Part shown: positions 24,907 to 34,436 of the stretch, piece by piece | Layout of the letters: each line of letters begins with the position of its first letter | Numbering within the stretch: position 1 is the stretch's first letter | DNA from: Fusobacterium sp. SYSU M8D902 | GTDB lineage: Bacteria > Fusobacteriota > Fusobacteriia > Fusobacteriales > Fusobacteriaceae | Length of the DNA: 64,000 bases | Assembly: GCF_040199715.1 (NCBI RefSeq) | Contig: NZ_JBEFNA010000002.1 | Span: 154,256 to 218,255, forward strand | Reading direction: 5' to 3' | Program-made: the position numbers and the translations under genes | The notes under the pieces: generated by a model | Database searches by the model: none | What the model saw: the letters and a program-made list of their open reading frames with translations, nothing else | Told to the model about the DNA's origin: nothing

Positions 24907-26424
24907 TTATTCAAATATCTTTATAAAATAATTATCTATCTCCTCTTGTATCTCACTCTTGTAACTCTTTATCTGCTCTTTTACAAGTTTTTCTATATAC
25001 TCTATCTCAGCACTCTCCTGTGGATAATATATAGGTGTCTCCTTCAGTGGTGTTGAATAAAACTCATAGTTTTTTCCTTTGGTCTTTCCATTGTATTTAA
25101 ACCACTTTAAAAAAGAGCTTGAATTCATATATCCCAAGATATAAAACAAGTTTATACTCTCATCTTTAGCTGTTATAAAGTAGATATCAGCACTTCCATA
25201 AAACTCACCTTCATCATATGAAAATTGATTAGTTTTACATCTTTGTCTCACTAGAATCTTAGGTTTTAAAAATATCTCTTCATCTCTAGCCCATTGAAGT
25301 TGCCACCACTTTATTTGATTTTCCTGTACCTCTCTTCTCTGAGAAAGTTTATCATAATATATTTTCAAATAATTTTCCAATTTGTTATCTAGATTACTTT
25401 TTCTATCTAGATAAAGAATCCAAAAACTATTTTTATTATTTTTGTACATTCCAACATCTTTATTTTTATAAAATGGTTTTAAATTCTCTTTAAACTCATC
25501 ATTGAACTCATCAAAAACAAAGGCTTTATCAAATCCAGATACTATCCCTTGGTTTATATTTACTATATCCCCCAATGTAAAATTGGATACTCTTTTTACT
25601 CTTTCATTGTACTCTCTACTCTCTCTATCTGCCAAGATTATTTTTGAATTTTCATCATAAATATCTCTACTCTCTATGGAAAATCTCTTTTCTGGTAGTA
25701 TTATATCAACTTTACCCTGTTCTAAATTCTCTCTTCTCCAAGTAAAAATAATATTGTGTTGTCCTTTAGCCTTTGAAAAAAGAGAGTTATCATAAAAAAC
25801 TATATCTTTAAAATTTCCATTTATTTTTAGAGCTTCTCTCAATTTTTTTCCACTATCTGCCTTAAGCCAGTAGTTAGTTGTTAGATATATTAAAACACCA
25901 TTCTCTTCAAGATTTTCTACTGCTCTCTCTATAAAAAAGTAGAAAAAATCCATTTTGCCTTCATAATATTTTTTTCCAAATTCTGTATTTTTTATATTCT
26001 GAAAAACCTCTTTATTATTCTTTTCTCCTAAGTAGGGAGGATTTCCCAAAATTACATTAAATTTTTCCTCTACAAATAATCCATTTTGAACTTTTAGTTT
26101 GACCTCACCGTCTAATGAATAATCTTTTAATAGTTCTTTTATCTTGAGGTTAGCAACTTTTATAGCTTCTTCATTGATATCATAACCTGTTATCCAATTT
26201 TCATTATAAATATATCTACCTGTCATCTCTTTAGATATGAGTATCAACTCTTCTAAAGCAGGAATAATTAAATTCCCACTTCCACAAGAGAGATCACATA
26301 TTTTAATTTCCATCAATTTTTCTAAAGTTTTTCCATTTTCAAAATATAGGTTTAACCCCTTTTTTACCATTTCTTTAGCTATCTCGTTAGGAGTATACAC
26401 TTTATAATTATACTGTTTTTCCAT
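24907..26424 (-). CDS. Adenine-specific DNA methyltransferase, Eco57I/TaqI-like, no adjacent nuclease
   Basis: 505 residues. SAM-binding motif I is ICDLSCGSGNLIIP (residues ~42-55) and the catalytic motif IV is GNPPY (Asn128-Tyr131), diagnostic of N6-adenine methyltransferases. The C-terminal ~200 residues, with KPKILVRQRC and YNGKTKGKNYEFYSTPLKETPI, resemble the TaqI-type target-recognition domain. No restriction endonuclease or specificity gene is near. Its ATG overlaps the murJ stop (TAATG), so it is embedded in a housekeeping operon, unusual for a mobile restriction gene. It may be an orphan regulatory methylase. Confidence 0.85.
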   Translation of the reverse strand: MEKQYNYKVYTPNEIAKEMVKKGLNLYFENGKTLEKLMEIKICDLSCGSGNLIIPALEELILISKEMTGRYIYNENWITGYDINEEAIKVANLKIKELLKDYSLDGEVKLKVQNGLFVEEKFNVILGNPPYLGEKNNKEVFQNIKNTEFGKKYYEGKMDFFYFFIERAVENLEENGVLIYLTTNYWLKADSGKKLREALKINGNFKDIVFYDNSLFSKAKGQHNIIFTWRRENLEQGKVDIILPEKRFSIESRDIYDENSKIILADRESREYNERVKRVSNFTLGDIVNINQGIVSGFDKAFVFDEFNDEFKENLKPFYKNKDVGMYKNNKNSFWILYLDRKSNLDNKLENYLKIYYDKLSQRREVQENQIKWWQLQWARDEEIFLKPKILVRQRCKTNQFSYDEGEFYGSADIYFITAKDESINLFYILGYMNSSSFLKWFKYNGKTKGKNYEFYSTPLKETPIYYPQESAEIEYIEKLVKEQIKSYKSEIQEEIDNYFIKIFE

Positions 26425-27884
26425 TAAAACACTTCCAATTTATTTTTTAATAAACTTTTTGCCCAAAATAGCATATATACACCTGAGAAAACTAGTAGTT
26501 TCAAGATTGTATTATCTATTTTGTAACTACATAATAATGAAATTGCAGTTACTACCAAAGTTTTTAAGAAAAATACATAGGATTTTTTTAAACTAAAATT
26601 GATATATTTTTTTCTAAATACAGTGACAAGAAGTAGAAAGTTAACAGCTGAAGCTATTGAAGTTGATAGTGCTAGTCCTCTGTATTCCATTATATCTATC
26701 AACAAGAAATTTAAAACTATATTTATAACTATGGAAATTATTGAAAACTTTACTGGATAGGTACTATTTTTCACACTATAAAAAGCTCTTGTCATCAGAT
26801 AAATAGCTGTATAGAAATACAATCCTATAGAGTAATAGATCAATGCTTGAGATGTTACTCTCACAGCCTCTTCTCCAAATTTTCCATATGAAAGAGTTAA
26901 CCTAATCACCTCTGGAGCGTAGAAAGTAAGTACAGCTGTTGAAGGAATAATCAAAAATAACAGTATATTCAATCCCTTAACTATATTGTCTGTAGCCTCT
27001 TTCAAATTATTCTTTGACATAGCCTTAGATAGTGCTGGAAATATTACTGTTGAAATTGAAACACCGAAGACACCAACAGGTAATAGGTATAATCTAGTAG
27101 CATTTTCTAAAGCAGATACTCCCCCCTCTGCTAAGTATGAGGCAAACATCTGGTCCACTATTGTATTTACCTGTCTAGCTACAATCCCAACCAACATTGG
27201 ACAGATCATTATAAAAATTTTCTTTAAATATGGATCTTTCCAATCTATCTTTAATGAGTAACCTCTAACAATCTTAAAAAAAGATGGCAATACAACTAAA
27301 AACTGCAATAGTCCACCTACTACAACTCCATATGCTAGAGCATCTATTCCATAGGTTTTTCCAAAATACATAGATGCTAAAATAATTGCTAAATTGAAAA
27401 AGATAGATGTGGATGCTGGAATAGCAAACTGTTTAAAGTTATTCAATATTGCACATATCATTCCTGACAAACTTATAAAAATAAAGTAAATTGACATTAT
27501 TTTCAGAAGTTTGGAAGCTATTATCTTAGTTTCATCTGGAAAACCACTCACTATTCCCAAAATTATCTGATCTGAAAATACTATCATCAATATAGTTATT
27601 ATTGTACTGAACACAAATAAAAGATTTATTACTGAGAAGATAAACTGTTTGCTTCTCTCCTCTCCTTCACTTTCAACTTTCTCATTATACAGTGGAATAA
27701 AGGAACTTCCCAAAGCTCCCTCTCCCAAAAGTTGTCTAAAAAAATTACTAATTTTGAACGCACTAAAAAAAGCATCTGTCATTGCTGATGCTCCAAAATA
27801 GTAAGCTATTATTCCAGCTCTTACCAAGCCTAAAACTCTACTTACCATTGTGATTATCATAACTAGAAGTCCACTTCTAAACAT
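26424..27884 (-). CDS. murJ: Lipid II flippase MurJ
   Basis: 486 residues with ~14 hydrophobic segments and an N-terminal SRVLGLVRAGIIAYYFGAS block typical of MurJ/MviN. It flips the peptidoglycan precursor lipid II across the inner membrane. LGEGALGSSFIPLY is a conserved early-loop motif. It starts 11 bases after the scpA stop and overlaps the methyltransferase start by one base. Confidence 0.95.
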   Translation of the reverse strand: MFRSGLLVMIITMVSRVLGLVRAGIIAYYFGASAMTDAFFSAFKISNFFRQLLGEGALGSSFIPLYNEKVESEGEERSKQFIFSVINLLFVFSTIITILMIVFSDQIILGIVSGFPDETKIIASKLLKIMSIYFIFISLSGMICAILNNFKQFAIPASTSIFFNLAIILASMYFGKTYGIDALAYGVVVGGLLQFLVVLPSFFKIVRGYSLKIDWKDPYLKKIFIMICPMLVGIVARQVNTIVDQMFASYLAEGGVSALENATRLYLLPVGVFGVSISTVIFPALSKAMSKNNLKEATDNIVKGLNILLFLIIPSTAVLTFYAPEVIRLTLSYGKFGEEAVRVTSQALIYYSIGLYFYTAIYLMTRAFYSVKNSTYPVKFSIISIVINIVLNFLLIDIMEYRGLALSTSIASAVNFLLLVTVFRKKYINFSLKKSYVFFLKTLVVTAISLLCSYKIDNTILKLLVFSGVYMLFWAKSLLKNKLEVF

Positions 27885-27895
27885 AAAACTCCTTT

Positions 27896-28573
27896 CTACC
27901 CTTTTATTCTTATTACCATTTCTCCCTCAATCAAAACTTTTCCCTCTTTGTACAGTTCTAAGAGTGATAAAAATATATATACTAAATGCATCTTTCCCTC
28001 TGCTTCAGAAAAAATCGAATCAAAGGTTCTATTCTGTGAGTAAAGTTTCAAGTATAATTTATCCATCTCATCTTTTAGAGTGTATTTTTTCTCCAACTCC
28101 AACTCTAAATACTCACTCTCTTGTTTTTCAAAATACCTCTTATAGGCAGAGTACAGATCACTTGCCTGTAGTTTTGAGATATCATACTCTTTAGGAGCTT
28201 TTTTTATTATCTTTCTACTTTCACCTCTAGTATACGATATGTTGTACTCATTTTCCATCTCTCCCATTTTGACAGCTATCTCTTTAAATAGTTTATAGTC
28301 TTCTAATCTTCTTTTTAACTCTTTCTCTTTATTTTCCTCTTCATTTATAGATAATAGAGTTGAAGCCTTTATCTCTAACAACTCCGAAGCTGTTACTAAG
28401 AATTCAACTTTTATATGTAAATTCTCCTCTTGGGCATTTTTTAATATTCCTAAATATTCATCTATAATTTGTGAAATTTTTATCTCTGAGATTTTTAGTT
28501 TTTTCTTATCTATTAAATGTAAAAGTAAATCTAATGGTCCCTCAAAATTATCTATTTTTAATACTATATCCAT
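27896..28573 (-). CDS. scpA: Segregation and condensation protein A
   Basis: 225 residues, kleisin subunit of the SMC condensin. The N-terminal IDNFEGPLDLLLHLIDKKKLKI is the conserved SMC-head-binding region, and the C-terminal part is the winged-helix end. Its start overlaps the ribF stop by ten bases. The smc gene lies 25 kb away in this window; scpB is not seen here. Confidence 0.95.
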   Translation of the reverse strand: MDIVLKIDNFEGPLDLLLHLIDKKKLKISEIKISQIIDEYLGILKNAQEENLHIKVEFLVTASELLEIKASTLLSINEEENKEKELKRRLEDYKLFKEIAVKMGEMENEYNISYTRGESRKIIKKAPKEYDISKLQASDLYSAYKRYFEKQESEYLELELEKKYTLKDEMDKLYLKLYSQNRTFDSIFSEAEGKMHLVYIFLSLLELYKEGKVLIEGEMVIRIKG

Positions 28574-29511
28574 TTTCTCTCTCTTATCTTTTCAGTCCAA
28601 ACTTTTACATCATTACCAATGACTCTTTTTAACTCTTCAATTGAATCAAACTTCTTCTCTTCTCTCAAGTACTCTAAAAGTTCCACAGCTATTATTTTTC
28701 CATATATAAACTCATCAAAATCTAAAATATTCACTTCAACACTTTTCTCTCCAGGTTTTAATGTAGGATTTACACCGATATTTACAACACCATATCTATA
28801 AAAATCCTCACCCTCTATCTTAACTCTTGCTCCATATATCCCATTTTTAGGATAAACTCTCTTTGCCATCTTAACATTAGCTGTCGGAAATCCCAACTCT
28901 CTAGCTATTTTCTTACCGTGCACTACCTCACCTAATATTAAGAAGCTATGTCCTAAATATCTGTTAACCTCTGATATATCTCTATGTTCCACCTCTTTTC
29001 TAAGAAATGTGGAGCTTACAAGCTGTTCATCTAGATATATTGCTGGGATCTCATTGACAACTATACCTCTTTCCTCTCCCAATCTTATCAAATCTTTAGT
29101 GTTGGATTTTCCACCCTCACCAAAAGAGAAGTTAAATCCTACAAAGATCTCCTTACTCCCCACTTTTTCCTTTAATATATCCACAAACTCTTCAGCTTTT
29201 AAGTCTGCAAACTCCTTTGAAAACTCCTGTAAAACTATACAATTCACTCCCATATCTTCTAATATATACACTTTTTCATCAATAGTATTTATATTTTTAG
29301 GAGCTTTTTTGCTATTTATAAGCTCCATTGGGTGGCTAGAAAATGTAAAAACTACTGCTTGTCCTCCATTTTTCTTAGCTCTATCTATTGCCATTTTTAT
29401 AAGTTGTTGATGTCCATAGTGTACACCATCAAAAGTTCCTATTGCCACATAGCTATTTTCCAATTTTTCCTTTAATTCTAGTATATTTTTTACTATTTTT
29501 ATTTTGCTCAT
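28564..29511 (-). CDS. ribF: Bifunctional riboflavin kinase/FAD synthetase
   Basis: 315 residues. The N-terminal nucleotidyltransferase domain has GTFDGVHYGHQQLI (residues ~23-36), which makes FAD. The C-terminal kinase domain has GKKIARELGFPTANV, which makes FMN. It starts two bases after the whiA stop. The product would supply cofactor to the flavodoxin and FMN dehydrogenase of this window. Confidence 0.96.
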   Translation of the reverse strand: MSKIKIVKNILELKEKLENSYVAIGTFDGVHYGHQQLIKMAIDRAKKNGGQAVVFTFSSHPMELINSKKAPKNINTIDEKVYILEDMGVNCIVLQEFSKEFADLKAEEFVDILKEKVGSKEIFVGFNFSFGEGGKSNTKDLIRLGEERGIVVNEIPAIYLDEQLVSSTFLRKEVEHRDISEVNRYLGHSFLILGEVVHGKKIARELGFPTANVKMAKRVYPKNGIYGARVKIEGEDFYRYGVVNIGVNPTLKPGEKSVEVNILDFDEFIYGKIIAVELLEYLREEKKFDSIEELKRVIGNDVKVWTEKIRERKWI

Positions 29512-29513
29512 AC

Positions 29514-30416
29514 TTATTCCTCAATCTCTTCATTTTTTAGATTATTGTAAATTTCCTCTATTCTCCTAAATCTATTTCTAACTCCAGATTTTGAAATCCC
29601 TATCATTTCAGCTATCTCTTGAAGAGAGCTCTCTGGATTTTTTAATCTCACATATGCAATCTCTTCCAAAACAGGGCTAAGAGAGTTTAGCCCCATCTCC
29701 TTATCTATAAGTTTTATCATTTTTATCTGGTTATTCCCAGTATTTAAAGTCTTAGTTTCATTGGCTACTTCCCAGTTCATCTCTCTTATAGTCTTATTTT
29801 TTAAGTCTTTTATCATTGTAGTCTCTTCATATTTAAAGAAAGATTGAATAGAACCTATCATAACCATTATATCCATAATATCCTCTGAGTTTCTTATATA
29901 GACTAAAGGTTTGTTTCTTTTTAAAGTTTTAAATACCTTTTTCTTTTTAGAAAAAAGTATATTATAAAACTTATCTGCAGTCTCCTCATCATCCATAAAA
30001 AAATCTAGAGCATACTCCTTCTGTGGATCTTTTATATAACCGCAAGAGAGAAATATCCCCCTTATAAACCCCTTAAGTATCTCCTCACTTGCCAAAATCA
30101 ATTTTTCACTAAAACTTCTCATTGTTTCAGTAAAATCTCTATATCCTCTCTGCTTAGGAATAAGTATTATATATACATTATGCTCTCCTAATCTCTTTGA
30201 AATAGAGTATTTAATCTCTATTCTTAAATCTGTTACCTCTTTTATGAATTTATAAACTCTTTTTGCAAGTGACAAATTTTCTAATCTCAACTCTATCTTA
30301 TCTTTATGAAAGGCATTTTTACTAAAAAATATAGCAGAAAGTTCAGCCTTTTTCTCAATCTCTGTCACTAATTCATTCTCTAGTATCTCTTGTTTTACAT
30401 TATAGGTGTAAGACAT
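29514..30416 (-). CDS. whiA: DNA-binding protein WhiA
   Basis: 300 residues. An N-terminal LAGLIDADG-endonuclease-like scaffold (degenerate, e.g. FIRGIFLSCGYIKDP and YALDFF) is followed by a C-terminal helix-turn-helix with SSLQEIAEMIGISKSGVRNRFRRI. In Firmicutes and Actinobacteria, WhiA affects cell division and chromosome segregation. Here it sits between polA and ribF, 16 bases after polA. Its presence in a lipid-A-producing organism is consistent with Fusobacteria. Confidence 0.9.
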   Translation of the reverse strand: MSYTYNVKQEILENELVTEIEKKAELSAIFFSKNAFHKDKIELRLENLSLAKRVYKFIKEVTDLRIEIKYSISKRLGEHNVYIILIPKQRGYRDFTETMRSFSEKLILASEEILKGFIRGIFLSCGYIKDPQKEYALDFFMDDEETADKFYNILFSKKKKVFKTLKRNKPLVYIRNSEDIMDIMVMIGSIQSFFKYEETTMIKDLKNKTIREMNWEVANETKTLNTGNNQIKMIKLIDKEMGLNSLSPVLEEIAYVRLKNPESSLQEIAEMIGISKSGVRNRFRRIEEIYNNLKNEEIEE

Positions 30417-30432
30417 CTCTCCTCCTATCTTA

Positions 30433-33144
30433 CTACTTTGTTTCAGCCCAATTTACTCCAATATTAGTATTTATCTCCAATGGAACACTATCAAATTTTA
30501 CTGTTGTTCTCATTATTCTCTCGATCTCTTCTCTATAAGTCTCAACCTTATCTTTTTCAATTTCAAATATCAATTCGTCATGAACTTGTAAAAGTAGTGA
30601 TATTCCCTCTTTATCTTTTAAGTATCTATATAATTCAATCATAACTTTTTTTATTATCTCAGCAGCAGTTCCTTGAATTACACTATTAACTGCCATTCTT
30701 TCAGCTTGGTTTCTTATATTTTTATTTTTAGAGTTAATTCCTTCGATTATTCTTCTTCTTCCAAAATATGTTTCAGTATAGCCATTTTTCTCTGTAAACT
30801 CTATTATCCCTCTTTCAAACTCCTTTACCTTAGGATATTGATTAAAGTATCTATCTATATACTCCCCAGCTTCCTTTTGATTTATTCCCAATTCTTTGGC
30901 CAATCCAAAAGCTGTCTTTCCATATATTATGCTAAAGTTTATAGTCTTAGCTATGGTTCTCTGCTCTCTTGAAACTTCCTCATCATCACCCAATTCAAAT
31001 ATTCTTCTAGCTGTTAAACTGTGTAAGTCCATATTATTTTGATAAGCAGATCTCAAATTCTCATCTTTACACATCTGTGCCAATACTCTTAACTCTATCT
31101 GTGAATAATCTATTCCCATTAAAACACTATCTTTTCCAGCTACAAACCCCTGTCTAATCTTTATTCCCTCATCACTTTTTACAGGAATATTTTGTAAATT
31201 TGGATCTGAAGATGAAAGTCTACCTGTTGTTGTTCCAATTTGATTGAAAGTAGTGTGTATTCTATCATCTTTATCTCTCAATTTTGGAATTGCATCTACA
31301 TAGGTATTTTTTAATTTTGTTAGCTTTCTATATTCCAATATATATTTGGCTATACTTGCCCCATCAGCTTTTAACTTTTCCAAAACCTCTTCATCTGTAG
31401 AAAGTCCTGTTTTTGTTTTCTTTACAGGTGGAAGATTCAATTTGAAGAAAAGTATCTCTCCTAACTGCTTTGGTGAATTGATATTAAACTCCTCATCAGC
31501 CTCTCTATAGATCTCTTTTTGTAATTTTTCTATAGCTAAGGCTAACTCCTCACCATATTTTGAGAAATAATCTGGATCTATTTTTATCCCCTTTATTTCC
31601 ATAGCTGAAAGTATTGAAATCAATGGCATCTCTACCTCTTTTAATATTCCCATTAAATTTTTTGATTCCAATTCCTCTTTTAAAGAGTCATAACACTCTA
31701 ATAACCCCATAGTTCTTTGACATAGATATTTTCCAAGCTCTTCCTTAGCTAGATTTTCTGGCTTTTCTTTTCCAAACTTTTCCACATAGTTATCCAATTG
31801 TACACCTGTTAACTGCTCTATAGGTATATCTATGCTCTCTTTTGTTTGTGAGCTAATCAAGTGGTAAGCTAGCATTAAATCCATCTCACACTTATCAATC
31901 TTAATCCCATTATTTAAAAGATTTTTTAAGTTATAAGTTATAACTTCTCCATTGAAACTATTAAAAAACTCATTGATATCCTCTATTTTAAGAGAGTTAT
32001 CACTCTTCGGTACAAACTCTGTAAATAAAGATATATTCTCACCTAAAACACTGTCATTTTTTAAAGGGTAGTAATAATCTCCATCATATGAACTCATTGC
32101 TACTCCATTCTCTGTGTAGTAGATAGAGATAAGATTTTTCTCTTTCATCTCTGATTTAAAACTCTTAAAATCTTCTTTATTTTCCAATAGTTTGAAATTT
32201 CTCTCTTGAGATACTCTCTGAATCTTTTCACTACTCTCTTCTACACTATCCTCTGTACTTTCAAGTCCCATCTTTTTGATCAGAGCTTTAAACTCTAAAA
32301 CTTTAAAAAGTTCATATAACTTTTCATTATCTATTCCATAAGTTAAACTCTCTAAGTTAAACTCCAAAGGAACATCTTGGCATATTATTGCCAACTCTCT
32401 ACTCATAAAAGCTATATCTCTATCCTCTTTTAAATTAGCTATCAATGCTTTCCCTATTCCTGGAATTTCAGTAAGAGAATCTATATTTTCATATATTCCC
32501 TCTAAATCTCCATACTTTTCCAACATTGGTATAGCTTTTTTAGGTCCAATTTTTCTAACTCCAGGAATACCATCACTGGAATCTCCTATCAATCCAAAAA
32601 GATCTGGAATCTTATGAGAAGGTACACCTAAATAATTGATGACATCTTCATCATCTCTTATTATTTTAAATCTCTCTCCTCCCTCTCCTTTACCAAGTAA
32701 TGCTACATTTATATTTGAATCTATTATCTGTGACAGGTCCTTATCTCCAGTCACCACATAAACCTCTACCCCTTGAGCTGAAAGATTCTTTGCAAGAGTT
32801 CCTAAAACATCATCAGCTTCATACCCATCAATTTTGAATCTTGAGATATTGTAACAATCTAGTAACTCCTCTATTCTTGGTATTTGAAGTATTAAATCTT
32901 CAGGGGCAGCTTCTCTTTGTGCTTTATAATCACTATATAACTCACTTCTTTTTAGAGAGGCTCTTTTCACGTCAAAAGCAGCTCCTATATAATCAGGGGC
33001 AAACTCTTTTATTATACTCATTAAAGTATTTATAAATCCATATATAGCTCCTGTAGGTTCTGTCTTAGTTCGAAAATTCATATTGGCAAAATATGCTCTA
33101 TACATTATTGCACTTACATCTAAAAGTACAGCTTTTTTCTTCAT
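30433..33144 (-). CDS. polA: DNA polymerase I
   Basis: 903 residues. Residues 1-290 are the 5' nuclease domain (GYEADDVLGTLA, GDKDLSQII). The middle domain occupies the place of the 3'-5' exonuclease but lacks its acidic DxE motif, so proofreading is probably lost. The polymerase domain has DPNLQNIP, the metal-binding GIDYSQIELRVLA, TINFSIIYGKTAFGLA and QVHDELIFE. It functions in repair and Okazaki fragment processing. It heads the minus-strand housekeeping run and is divergent from ssb. Confidence 0.97.
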   Translation of the reverse strand: MKKKAVLLDVSAIMYRAYFANMNFRTKTEPTGAIYGFINTLMSIIKEFAPDYIGAAFDVKRASLKRSELYSDYKAQREAAPEDLILQIPRIEELLDCYNISRFKIDGYEADDVLGTLAKNLSAQGVEVYVVTGDKDLSQIIDSNINVALLGKGEGGERFKIIRDDEDVINYLGVPSHKIPDLFGLIGDSSDGIPGVRKIGPKKAIPMLEKYGDLEGIYENIDSLTEIPGIGKALIANLKEDRDIAFMSRELAIICQDVPLEFNLESLTYGIDNEKLYELFKVLEFKALIKKMGLESTEDSVEESSEKIQRVSQERNFKLLENKEDFKSFKSEMKEKNLISIYYTENGVAMSSYDGDYYYPLKNDSVLGENISLFTEFVPKSDNSLKIEDINEFFNSFNGEVITYNLKNLLNNGIKIDKCEMDLMLAYHLISSQTKESIDIPIEQLTGVQLDNYVEKFGKEKPENLAKEELGKYLCQRTMGLLECYDSLKEELESKNLMGILKEVEMPLISILSAMEIKGIKIDPDYFSKYGEELALAIEKLQKEIYREADEEFNINSPKQLGEILFFKLNLPPVKKTKTGLSTDEEVLEKLKADGASIAKYILEYRKLTKLKNTYVDAIPKLRDKDDRIHTTFNQIGTTTGRLSSSDPNLQNIPVKSDEGIKIRQGFVAGKDSVLMGIDYSQIELRVLAQMCKDENLRSAYQNNMDLHSLTARRIFELGDDEEVSREQRTIAKTINFSIIYGKTAFGLAKELGINQKEAGEYIDRYFNQYPKVKEFERGIIEFTEKNGYTETYFGRRRIIEGINSKNKNIRNQAERMAVNSVIQGTAAEIIKKVMIELYRYLKDKEGISLLLQVHDELIFEIEKDKVETYREEIERIMRTTVKFDSVPLEINTNIGVNWAETK

Positions 33145-33260
33145 TTTTCCCTCCCTATTCTCTTCATTTTACTGTATTATTATATCATAAATACCATTTT
33201 TTTGCTTTAATATTTTTCTGGAAAATAAAAAATAAATAATGTGACTTAATATTATTTTTG

Positions 33261-33269
33261 TGTTATAAT
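33261..33269 (+). promoter_or_regulatory. Extended -10 element of ssb
   Basis: TGTTATAAT (TG plus one base then TATAAT), 35 bases before the ATG; no good -35. Confidence 0.55.
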
Positions 33270-33303
33270 TAATTAGAGATAGAAATTAACAGGAGGTAAC
33301 AAT

Positions 33304-33720
33304 ATGAATGTTGTTGTTCTAGTTGGAAGATTAACAAGAGACCCAGAGTTAAAATTTGGACAGAGTGGTAAAGCATACTCAAGATTTTCTTTAGCAGTAG
33401 ATAGACCTTTCTCTAAAGGAGAAGCTGATTTTATCAACTGTGTTGCTTTTGGAAAAACTGCTGAACTTATTGGTGAATATCTTAGAAAAGGTAGAAAAGT
33501 TGGTGTCAATGGAAGACTTCAAATGAATAGATTTGAGATGAATGGAGAAAAGAGAACATCTTATGATGTTTTAGTTGAAACTGTTGAATTTTTAGAGTCT
33601 AAAGGTTCAAATGATTCTATGGGAGGATATGAGCCTGAGTACTCTTCAGCTCCAGCAAAACCAGCTGTAAAAGAGGTAGAAGAGATACCTTACGAAGATG
33701 ATGACGAGTTCCCATTCTAA
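33304..33720 (+). CDS. ssb: Single-stranded DNA-binding protein
   Basis: 138 residues. The N-terminal OB-fold has VVLVGRLTRDPEL and FINCVAFGKTAE. A flexible linker follows and the acidic C-terminal tip DDDEFPF is the protein-interaction motif of SSB. AGGAGG precedes the ATG. It is transcribed alone, divergent from polA, and ends at a bidirectional terminator. Confidence 0.97.
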   Translation: MNVVVLVGRLTRDPELKFGQSGKAYSRFSLAVDRPFSKGEADFINCVAFGKTAELIGEYLRKGRKVGVNGRLQMNRFEMNGEKRTSYDVLVETVEFLESKGSNDSMGGYEPEYSSAPAKPAVKEVEEIPYEDDDEFPF

Positions 33721-33725
33721 TTGAA

Positions 33726-33757
33726 AAAAATGATCCTATTAACATAGGATCATTTTT
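33726..33757. terminator. Bidirectional terminator of ssb and the lipoprotein gene
   Basis: Perfect 13-base arms (33726-33738 and 33745-33757), 6-base loop; T-rich on the plus strand, and the left arm gives T on the minus strand. Confidence 0.88.
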
Positions 33758-33760
33758 CTT

Positions 33761-34168
33761 TTATTTTGTGTAAAAATCTAAATTAGGTGATATTCCAAAA
33801 CCAGTAGTAACTGATTTTGTTTTACTTTTCGATCTTGTATGTGTAGTTGTTCTACTCTCACTTGTTGTAACACTTCCTGTTCCAAAGTTTGATACATTAG
33901 TATTTGATACTGTATTTGACATGCTGTTTATATCTGTTTTTGTTCTACTATGTGTCTTACTCTTTCCAAAGCTTGGAATGATCTCTGGATGATTATATAG
34001 TGTTGTTGCTATAAATGTATCTAATATTAAAGATCTATTTTCAGTATTGTTTTTTCTGTTGTATGCCTCATTCATTCTTGCGTAAGTTCCACCCTCTGTA
34101 TTCGTACATCCTATCATAATTACTCCCAACACCAGAATAATTACTAATTTTAAAACTCCTTTTAACAT
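33761..34168 (-). CDS. Small Ser/Thr-rich lipoprotein
   Basis: 135 residues. Basic start, hydrophobic core, and a lipobox ending VIMIGC with lipidation Cys21. The mature part has an early basic/Asn-rich region (TYARMNEAYNRKNN) and then a low-complexity stretch of repeated Ser, Thr and Lys (for example SESRTTTHTRSKSKTKS). I recognise no family. It is probably a membrane-anchored extracytoplasmic protein with a disordered tail. It stands alone, convergent with ssb. Confidence 0.75.
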   Translation of the reverse strand: MLKGVLKLVIILVLGVIMIGCTNTEGGTYARMNEAYNRKNNTENRSLILDTFIATTLYNHPEIIPSFGKSKTHSRTKTDINSMSNTVSNTNVSNFGTGSVTTSESRTTTHTRSKSKTKSVTTGFGISPNLDFYTK

Positions 34169-34389
34169 TTCTCCTCCTATAATAATTTATTAATCCCTTC
34201 TTAATTTCATCACAATATTTTCTGATTTAATCATTTTTAATATAATAATATATTTTGTGAATATTGTCAATGATTTTATCCTTTTTTAACTGTTAATGTC
34301 AATTTAAATTGTTAATAACAACTATAAATTTTATATATTACAAGTGTATTTTTACTATAAATAGCAAACTTTATTTTTTTATAAAATTG

Positions 34390-34398
34390 TGTTATCAT
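34390..34398 (+). promoter_or_regulatory. Possible extended -10 of the lplT-aas gene
   Basis: TGTTATCAT, 39 bases before the ATG; -35 poor. Confidence 0.4.
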
Positions 34399-34436
34399 AT
34401 CTATAATCAATCAGGATTTTAATTTTGGAGGAATTT

